Positions 8,941 through 17,400 of a DNA stretch of 64,000 nt are shown piece by piece. Location of the stretch: positions 1 to 64,000 of the forward strand of contig CAUWBF010000007.1 in the NCBI GenBank assembly GCA_963557785.1. Direction: 5' to 3'. This stretch comes from Merdicola sp963557785. GTDB lineage: Bacteria; Bacillota; Clostridia; TANB77; CAG-508. Positions within the stretch are counted from its first letter, which is position 1, and the number at the start of each line of letters is the position of its first letter. The notes beneath the pieces are model-generated. The model did not search any database, was not told the origin of the DNA, and saw only the letters and a list, made by a program, of their open reading frames with translations. A program made the translations under genes and the position numbers.

Positions 8941-11889
8941 ATGCCTAGAAAAGATAAAGTTATTCATATAAGTAATTTACCTAGTACATTTAGAGGTAAT
9001 GTTACTCGTAATGGAAGATTTATTCAAAATGGTATTCCTCCACTTGGTGGAGCTTATGATAAAGTTGCTAAATCTACTAGTTTAATAAGACTTGGTAATG
9101 AATTTCTCTATAATGGTGTAAATAATTTAGTATCTAAAGATAATAGAGAAAAATTAATGAATAATACTACTGGTAGACTTATTAATTATGTTAAAGATTT
9201 TAATAAAGAATCTTTTCCTAGTGATGATGAACTTGGACCAACATTTCCATTTAATATTATTCAAACTCCTAGAAGTAATGGAAAAAAGCTTCCTCAAAAG
9301 CAATATGCTGTTGGTGGTAAAATACCAAATGTAGTTGCTGGTGGTATTGCTCAACCTCTTGGTAATAATTTCTTTTATATGAATGGAAGAAAACATAGTC
9401 AAGGTGGTATTGATATTGGGCCTAGTGATAAAACTGGTATTGAAGTAGAAGATGGTGAAGTAGTTGAAACTAATAGTAATGAACTTAAAGTTTATTCTGC
9501 ACAACCTATTATTAATGGTGTTAGTCCTGCTAAATTAGTTATGGGTGGAGCTAATCCTAATAAAGTATTTAAAGCTCAAGAAGATTTTAAAGATAAAAAT
9601 CGTATTAACGATGATGGAAGTAAATATCAAAATGGCGGTATAAAGAAAAATAATTATAATAAAAATGATAATACTACTGTTGCTAAACCAGTAATACAAG
9701 AATATATACTTGCTACGGGTTCTACTAAATTTATTCAAGATTTACGTAATAAATTAACTAGAAATAATACTATTAAAGGTGGAAATATTAATATTGTTAG
9801 TCCAGAATTTGATATATTAACTGGAATTAGAGGAATAGCTAATACTTCTAATAATATAATTAATAATTATATAGGTCGTAAATTACCTAATAATTATGCT
9901 TATAGAAGAACTCTTCAGCAAGAATTAGATGATATTATTAATAATAATGTTTTTAGAAAAATTCCTAATAATATTACTGTTCCTAAAGGAAAAACTATTA
10001 TAACATCTAGTGGCAAAAAAATTAGTTTGCATAAAGCTAGTGGAAATTCTCATGGAGGTAAAGCATTTTCTGCTGGAAAAGTTTGGGATGGTACAAGCTC
10101 TAGTGGAAATAAATCTAAAGAAATAATAATAGGTGTTCCTGGAGAAAATGCTGAATGGATGGTTGGACATCATGGTAGTTATAAAGGACCTTATAAGTTT
10201 AATGATATAGAACAAGGTAGTGGTTTATTTGTACCTTTTGATGAAAATAATATAGCCAATATATCTACAAATGGATTAAGAGCATATAAACCTAGTATAT
10301 TTAATAATAGATATATTCCAATTGAATTAGATAAAAAACGTATGGGCGGTTTAAGTAGAGATAAAGATTATGGTTCTAAAAAGAAACCTTATCCTAGTGT
10401 AGCTAAAAAAGACTTTGCTGGAGGACATAGAAGTTATCCTATTCCTACTAAATCTGATGCTATTGATGCTTTAAGATTAGCTGGACTTCACGGTAGAAAT
10501 GATATTAAAGCTAAAGTTTATAATAAATATCCAGAACTTAGAAAGAAAGGTAATGTTGGATTAGTTGTTAGTATTAATGGTAATGTTAAGAATGGATTAA
10601 TTCATTCTCCATCCTCTACGGGGGGTCTACGCGATAAATTTGCTGTTGGTGGAAAACGGATTAATCGTCATGGAAGAACTTGGGAATATGATGAACAAAT
10701 TGGAGCTTATGTTCCTATAACTAATAGAACTATTAATAGAACTTCTGCTTATCCTATTAATAAATCTGCTAGAGGAGAAACTATTATTGGAAGTGATTAT
10801 ACTTTTATAAATGGAAGATGGTCTAAAAATAATAATGTAAATACTAATACTAATAAACCTAATATTGATAATGGAAATCGTCGTCCTCAATATTATGCAG
10901 AACGTAGACTTCCTTTATTTGAAGATGGCGCTGGAATTACTAGTGGTTTAGTTAGAGCTGGTTGGAGTCATGGAAATGATAAAGGTATTAGTACAAATAA
11001 TACTAATATTCCAAGTTTATCTGAAACTAAATCTAACGGGAAGACCCCCCGTAGAGGACGAAGTAAGTCAAGTCAATCAACTCAATCTATTCCTACTAAA
11101 ACACCTCCTATTGCTGTTTATAATCGTAATCTACCTAAAGTAGAAGCTAGTATTCCTACTACTTTACCTGTTTCTACTAATATTCCTGCTAAAGGAACCA
11201 CATCTTTTGATGGTAAAGGTCAAGGTAAATTTAAAAATCTTACTACTGCTGATTGGATTGGACTAGGTAGTAATGTAGCTGGTAGTTTAGCTAGTTATTT
11301 TGCTAGTAGAAGAGCTATTAATAAAATGAGAGGTCCAGGTCAACCTACTCTTATTAGTGCTAGTAAACTTAAAACTAAATATAATATTAATCCTCAACTT
11401 GATAGAATTAGAGAAGATAAATTTGAGGCTTATAGTGATATTGATTCTAATACTGCTAGTAGTCGTGTAAGTTTAGCTCGTAAACAACGAGTTCGTAATG
11501 CTGCTGGTCAAGCTGCTAATGAACTTTATGGTAATAAAGAAAATATAGAAACTAATCTTATTAATCAAGATAGACGTAATCAGCAAAGTGTTCGTCAATT
11601 TAATGCTCAACAATACAATCAATATATAGATAGAAAAGCAGCATTTGATAATGGTATTAGAGAAGCTAAAGTAACTAATATTAATAATTTATTTAGTGGA
11701 ATTAATGCTGGTATTCAAGATATGATTAGTAGATATGAAAATCGTAAAGCTTTAAATAATACTATTGGTGCTATGAGAGCATCTGCTTCTAATGTAGATG
11801 ATAGAATTATGCGAGATGCTGGAGTTGATTATGATGAATTTATTATTCGTAAACGTAGAAAACTTGGAGGAAAACAATCATGCCGATAA
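8941..11889 (+). CDS. Large virion-associated protein (cargo region)
   Basis: 982 residues, first gene after a stem-loop intergenic region. Residues about 120-215 contain the pattern QGGIDIGPSDKTGIEVEDGEVV, common in Bacteroides phage virion proteins; a second glycine/histidine segment near 365-435 resembles it. Near 500-550 is RSYPIPTKSDAIDALRLAGLHGR-like sequence found in phage head/virion proteins. The C-terminal 250 residues (TTADWIGLGSNVAGSLASYFASRRA onward) are helical and end in GGKQSCR. Two dispersed repeats lie in frame (PSSTGG and TPRRGR). The stop overlaps the next start by 10 nt. Function unknown; position suggests a protein packaged in the virion. Confidence 0.6.
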   Translation: MPRKDKVIHISNLPSTFRGNVTRNGRFIQNGIPPLGGAYDKVAKSTSLIRLGNEFLYNGVNNLVSKDNREKLMNNTTGRLINYVKDFNKESFPSDDELGPTFPFNIIQTPRSNGKKLPQKQYAVGGKIPNVVAGGIAQPLGNNFFYMNGRKHSQGGIDIGPSDKTGIEVEDGEVVETNSNELKVYSAQPIINGVSPAKLVMGGANPNKVFKAQEDFKDKNRINDDGSKYQNGGIKKNNYNKNDNTTVAKPVIQEYILATGSTKFIQDLRNKLTRNNTIKGGNINIVSPEFDILTGIRGIANTSNNIINNYIGRKLPNNYAYRRTLQQELDDIINNNVFRKIPNNITVPKGKTIITSSGKKISLHKASGNSHGGKAFSAGKVWDGTSSSGNKSKEIIIGVPGENAEWMVGHHGSYKGPYKFNDIEQGSGLFVPFDENNIANISTNGLRAYKPSIFNNRYIPIELDKKRMGGLSRDKDYGSKKKPYPSVAKKDFAGGHRSYPIPTKSDAIDALRLAGLHGRNDIKAKVYNKYPELRKKGNVGLVVSINGNVKNGLIHSPSSTGGLRDKFAVGGKRINRHGRTWEYDEQIGAYVPITNRTINRTSAYPINKSARGETIIGSDYTFINGRWSKNNNVNTNTNKPNIDNGNRRPQYYAERRLPLFEDGAGITSGLVRAGWSHGNDKGISTNNTNIPSLSETKSNGKTPRRGRSKSSQSTQSIPTKTPPIAVYNRNLPKVEASIPTTLPVSTNIPAKGTTSFDGKGQGKFKNLTTADWIGLGSNVAGSLASYFASRRAINKMRGPGQPTLISASKLKTKYNINPQLDRIREDKFEAYSDIDSNTASSRVSLARKQRVRNAAGQAANELYGNKENIETNLINQDRRNQQSVRQFNAQQYNQYIDRKAAFDNGIREAKVTNINNLFSGINAGIQDMISRYENRKALNNTIGAMRASASNVDDRIMRDAGVDYDEFIIRKRRKLGGKQSCR
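10610..10626 (+). repeat. Dispersed repeat, coding copy 3
   Basis: Full match with GGGGGG, read in frame as SPSSTGGL in the 982-aa virion protein; same reading phase as copies 1 and 9. Confidence 0.85.
11044..11059 (-). repeat. Dispersed repeat, coding copy 4 (inverted)
   Basis: ACCCCCCGTAGAGGAC, read as KTPRRGR in the 982-aa protein, about 430 bp from copy 3 and facing it. Confidence 0.8.
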
Positions 11890-14453
11890 ACTTTTATACT
11901 CCTACTTTTAGACAACAAGTTAATCCTATTGACTTAAATGTCTTAGCTAGAACTTATAATACTCTTGAACAAGGTCATCAACAAGCTATTCAAACTAAAT
12001 CTCAGATTGATGCTCAACTTGCTCAATTAGATTTAAATGAAGCCGAAGATGCTTGGCGTCAAGAACAACTTAATAAAGTTCGTAATGCTCTTACCGAAAA
12101 TATGCAATATGACAATGCTTATTCTAGTCTTGATGATATAGTTGGAACTTATGGAGATATAACTTCAAGTCCGGGAATGATTGGTCGTTTACGTGCTCAA
12201 CAAGATTATAAAGCATATATGGATAATCTTGATAAACGTACTGATTTATCTGAAGATTACAAGAATTATTATCGTGCTGTTAATAAATATAATTATCAAG
12301 ATATAACTGATAAGAATGGTAATGTTATTGGTGGAAGTAAATGGACTCCTATTGATAAAGAAGTTTCTGAAATTCCTATGAATCAGATACTTAATCAAGC
12401 ACTTCAATGGGCTGCTAAAGAACAAGGCGGCGGTAGTCAAACAAGATGGCTTGATGCTAATGGAAAAGTTACTGATGATATTACTAAATCTGTTACAGGA
12501 GAGATTTATTCTCATACTAAAGGTGATTGGCAAAGATTAAGTAAAGCTAAACTTGTTGAAGCCGTTAAAGCTGTTATTGAAAACACTCCTGGTGCTAAAG
12601 CTAGTCTTGAACAAGATTATAAGATTGCTAAATGGAAATATGACCAAAATAGTAGTAATCCTGATATAACAGATAAAAATGGTATTCTGCTTACTCCTGA
12701 ACAGTATCTTGCTAAACGTATTGACCCTTTCTATAATGCTGCAACTTTTTATAATCAAAGTAGTAATACTACTTATGGTGAAGCATGGAAAGCTCAATTA
12801 GCTTTAGCTAAACAAGCTGGATTAGGAAGTACAAATCAAAGAAAACAAGCTATTGATAATTTAACTTATAAAGGTACTCCTGTTCGTATTGATAATTTTA
12901 TGCCTGCTCAAGCTCAAGCTGAAATTACTAGCAATAGACAATCAATAGCTGGATTACTTAGTAAATATAATCCTGATATTAATATTAATTTAAGCACTGC
13001 TAATCCAGATGATATTAGAACTAGTATCATGACTAATATTACTAATCCATCTGATAGAGCCTATGCTTTAAGTTATCTCAATGATATTATTGATAATCAA
13101 GAATATATTAATAGTCTTAAAGTTGGTAAATCGCAAGATAGCATTGACGGATTTGATACATATAATTCTATTATTAGTTTAAGTGATTTGCCTAATAATA
13201 AATATTCTGATACATATAGTAAATATGTTAATCAGATATTTGGAGATAGTAGTTCTATTAGACAATACTTTAATAACGATGATGTATATAATTCATTTAT
13301 TAATGCTCTTGGTGGAGAGAAAAAAGCTGCTAGTCTTGGAGTAAGATTTGGCTCTGATGGTAATGGTTATAGATATGCTGAATTACCAAAAGATTATCAT
13401 AAATCTATTTATAGTTTTGGTAAAGCTGTTAAAGAAGCTGAAGATACTAGGAATCCTTTAAATGCTTTTCTTAATTCTGCTAAGACTAGATTTTTTGGTT
13501 ATGGTGATAAATTTGTTCGAGTTGATTCTAATGGTGAAGAACATCATGGTGGATTACCAACAGGTAATAAAGAACCTTATATTGGTTTAATTGATTATGT
13601 TGATTCTCTTAAATCTAAAAATGATGCTGTTCTTGATGGTGGTCAAATAACTTCTTCTACTATTGGTATATCTGCAATGACTCCTGAACTTGCTGAACTT
13701 AATTTTGTTATGAGTTCTAATCCAGAAGCTGCTAGTAAATATTCTGCTCAAAAGAAACAATTAGAAGAACAAGCTATGTCTGCTATTAAAGCTGGTATTG
13801 ATTTAACTCAAGGAGAATCTTATATTACTAGTGAAAATGGAATATTTGAGCCTATGTCTTCTGAAGATAGAAAAGCTTATACAGCTTATCTTAGAAGTGC
13901 TAAAGAAAATGAGATTACTCCTACTATTGTTCGTGACCCAAAAACTGGGGATGTTGGAGTTCAAATTAATATTGCAGGCTACTATGATACAGAAGGTAAA
14001 CTTAAAAGAGAACCTATTACTTTACTTGTAGGTAGTGGTGCTATTGATAGTTCTATTATTCAATCTTGGAATCAAGATACTAGTTGGAGAGCTGCTGGTA
14101 AAGTAGAAAATTACTATAATGCTAATAGACCTATTTCTCTTACTAATAATGCTGCATTTACTGGAATTGATAAATTTAAATTAGTACCTAATGGCGGAGG
14201 TTTTAATTTAATTAATTCTACTAATAATCAAACTATTGGTTTAGTAAGTAAAGAAAATGCTGTTGATATTGTAGATAATTTATCTCAATGGGAACAAACT
14301 GTAACTGCTGTTAAAGCTGGTATGGCAGTAGATGAAAATGCTGTTAAGGCTATTCAACAAAATGTTGCTACTAAACTTGCCCAACTTAGTGGCAGTTCAG
14401 ACCCTTATGTTATTCAATATTACTATGATGAATTAACTAACAATCTATATTAA
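11880..14453 (+). CDS. Cargo-like internal virion protein
   Basis: 857 residues. The N-terminus (MPINFYTPTFRQQVNPIDLNVLARTYNTLEQGHQQAIQ region) and Gln/Asp-rich helices over the first 250 residues resemble the crAss-like cargo proteins stored in the capsid/tail lumen. No catalytic motif or membrane segment is seen. It starts inside the preceding gene (10-nt overlap) and ends 1 nt before the next ATG, so the large internal proteins appear to be translated as one unit. Assignment depends on gene order and general composition. Confidence 0.5.
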   Translation: MPINFYTPTFRQQVNPIDLNVLARTYNTLEQGHQQAIQTKSQIDAQLAQLDLNEAEDAWRQEQLNKVRNALTENMQYDNAYSSLDDIVGTYGDITSSPGMIGRLRAQQDYKAYMDNLDKRTDLSEDYKNYYRAVNKYNYQDITDKNGNVIGGSKWTPIDKEVSEIPMNQILNQALQWAAKEQGGGSQTRWLDANGKVTDDITKSVTGEIYSHTKGDWQRLSKAKLVEAVKAVIENTPGAKASLEQDYKIAKWKYDQNSSNPDITDKNGILLTPEQYLAKRIDPFYNAATFYNQSSNTTYGEAWKAQLALAKQAGLGSTNQRKQAIDNLTYKGTPVRIDNFMPAQAQAEITSNRQSIAGLLSKYNPDININLSTANPDDIRTSIMTNITNPSDRAYALSYLNDIIDNQEYINSLKVGKSQDSIDGFDTYNSIISLSDLPNNKYSDTYSKYVNQIFGDSSSIRQYFNNDDVYNSFINALGGEKKAASLGVRFGSDGNGYRYAELPKDYHKSIYSFGKAVKEAEDTRNPLNAFLNSAKTRFFGYGDKFVRVDSNGEEHHGGLPTGNKEPYIGLIDYVDSLKSKNDAVLDGGQITSSTIGISAMTPELAELNFVMSSNPEAASKYSAQKKQLEEQAMSAIKAGIDLTQGESYITSENGIFEPMSSEDRKAYTAYLRSAKENEITPTIVRDPKTGDVGVQINIAGYYDTEGKLKREPITLLVGSGAIDSSIIQSWNQDTSWRAAGKVENYYNANRPISLTNNAAFTGIDKFKLVPNGGGFNLINSTNNQTIGLVSKENAVDIVDNLSQWEQTVTAVKAGMAVDENAVKAIQQNVATKLAQLSGSSDPYVIQYYYDELTNNLY

Positions 14454-14454
14454 T

Positions 14455-17400
14455 ATGGATGTATTAAAGTTTCTACAAGGTGGTAATAAAACACCTAATC
14501 CTGAATATAATCCTAAAACTAAAAAGGGGGCTATACAGCCTCCTACTTTAGTTGATTACAACCCCGGCACTTCTATTAGTGACCGGGGTCGTGGTCATTT
14601 ATTTACTCGTATTGCTGGGCAATCATATAATCTTAATCAATATGATATAGATAAATATGCTCCTTATGATGTTTATGTTAATCCTGTTGATGACCCAGAA
14701 AAACTTGATAAAGAACGTGCTGTTAATCAAAGTAATTGGGAACAAGGATTAAGAATGATTGGGCAAATTGGTAATGAGATTACTGTTGGTACAGCTATTG
14801 GTTTTGCAGATTTAGCTGATGCTTTCTATAATATGGTTAGTAATAGTCCTAATGATTATCAATCTGAAATAAGTTCTGAACTTGAATCTTTAAAAGAATC
14901 TATTAATGAGCGTTTAGCTATATATAGAGAAAATCCTAATGCTGCTTTTGATATTGGAGATTTTGCTTGGTGGGCTAGCAATGCTCCTAGTATAGCTAGT
15001 TCTTTAACTCTTATGGTTCCTAGTACTGGTCTTGCTAAAGGTGTTTCTTTATTAGGTAAAGGTATAAAGTTTAATAAATTAGCTAATAAAATGGCTAATG
15101 CTATTAATATGACTCAAAAGAGTAGAGCCATTACTGGTAGAATAGCAGAAGCTACTGCTATTGGAGTTCCTTCTCGTTATCTTGAAAATTATCAAGAAGC
15201 TAGACAAACTTATAACGATATTAAAGATTATTCTAAAACTCAACTTGCTAATATGAATGATAAACAAAGAGAAGAGTTTTATAATAATAATCCTAAATAT
15301 AAAGATATGTCTGATGAAGAAGTAGCTAAAGATATTGCTAAAAATAGTGCTGATATTACTTTTGCAGAAGATTGGGCTAATGTTCTTTTTGATGTATGGC
15401 AAGTTTATAGTTTAAAAAACTTATGGAAAAATGCTTTAAGTGGTAATACAACTAGTTCTAGACTTAGAAATTTAAATATTGCATTTAATAGTAATATTGA
15501 TGATGCTGCTGCAATTACTAATGCTTTAAGTAATAAAACTACTAAACAAGCTATTACTAGTACATTAAAAGACGTGGGTAATGATATTCTTCATGGTGTT
15601 AGAGCTGAATGGACAGAAGGGGTTGAAGAAGCTATTAATTATATAGCTAGTCAAGATGGTTTATATAATGGTAAAAAAGTATTTGATAAAGATATTCCTC
15701 AACAAACTATTAAAGATTATCTTCAAGACCCAATGTTATGGGAGCAAGCATTTTGGGGTGCTCTTGGTGGTGTTACTTTTAGTAGTGTTATGAATAAAGC
15801 TGGAGAGTTTATTAATAAACGTCTTGATAAAGATTGGACTTCTGCTGAAAAACAAAGAGAAAACGAAATTCTTGGTCGTACTGCTACTTTTCAAGCATAT
15901 CAAGAAAGACTTAATAGTATTGCTAATGGTAAAAATCCATTTATAACTATTACTGATGAAAATGGTCAACAGGTTAATCCAGATATTATTACTGGTACTG
16001 AAGAAGAACTTCGTAATATAGCTGAAAAAGAATATATGGATAATATTATTATTAATTCTATGAACGCTGGTAATTTAGGACTTCTTGAAAGTTCTATTAA
16101 TAGTAAAGAATTTAATGATAGTATTACTAATAAACTTGGATTACAACAAAAAGATAGTAATGAACTTATTAATAGATTTAAAACTGAAATTAATAATCTT
16201 AAAAATGAATATAATACTACTTTAAATAAAGTTAATAGACTTGGTGGCGGATTTGAAGTTGGTCGTATTATAGCTACCCAAATGGTTCATGCTCGTAATC
16301 GCCAAGAAAATTATAATAATCTTCTTAATTGGGCTAATGATGTTTTAAATCAAGATATTACAAATAATCATATTGAAGATGTTGATATTAATTCTGCAAA
16401 GAATGGTATTTATCAACATATTATTGATAGTATTCAAAGAGATATTAAAACTATTCAAGATAACGCTGCAATTAATAATTCTGTTAAACAAGAACGTATT
16501 GCTCAATTAAATGAGCGATTAGATGCTATTAATAAACTTTATATTCCTATTGATATTGAAAATAAAAATGATGTTCAATCAGCTATTCAACTTCAAAAAC
16601 AATATAATGAAGTATTTAAAGATTTAGCAGAAGTTGTTAATGCTGAGATTAATGTTGAGGTTAATAAAAATCAACTTAATTTATCTGATGATAATATTAA
16701 ATCTCGTATAACTTATCTTAATAATTTCTTTGATAATAGTCGTAAAAAGATTGTTAATAAAGCTATGGACGATTTACGTAATGCTTATAAACAATATGGT
16801 AAAGAATATGTCAATTCTGTTATTAAAGATGCTAATAATGGTAATAAACCAAATATAGATAAAATTATTCGAGATGCTTATGCTGCACTTGATTTAAGTT
16901 CTAAAGGTAATGAACATCTTAAAAATACAATAGAACAATTAGCTGAGATTGCTGAGATTGAAAACGATGTTAATAATACTCCTAAAGAGGAAGAAGTTGC
17001 TCCTGTTAATCCTGATGTTAATGAAGTTAATGAAACTGATGTAGATGATACTAACTCATCTCCATCCTCCACGGGGAGTATAGCGGAGCGAAGCGGAGCG
17101 GTTCCTAGTGAGCCTACTAATACTGAACAACATCAATCTCAAACTGAACAACCAATTTCTCAAGAACCTATTAGTACTCCTAAATCTGAAGTTAATAATA
17201 CTCTTCCAGATGATGATTTTGAACGTGGTCAAATAGGTACTGATTTGGTTTATGAAAGTATAGCTGATTTAGAAGATTCTTTAGGACATGAATCTACTAG
17301 TAGTGATTTACTTAATGCTAGACAGTCTTTTATTGATAAACTTAATCAAGCTGGATTTGAACAAACGGAAGCTACTGACATAGTTAATAATATTATTGAC

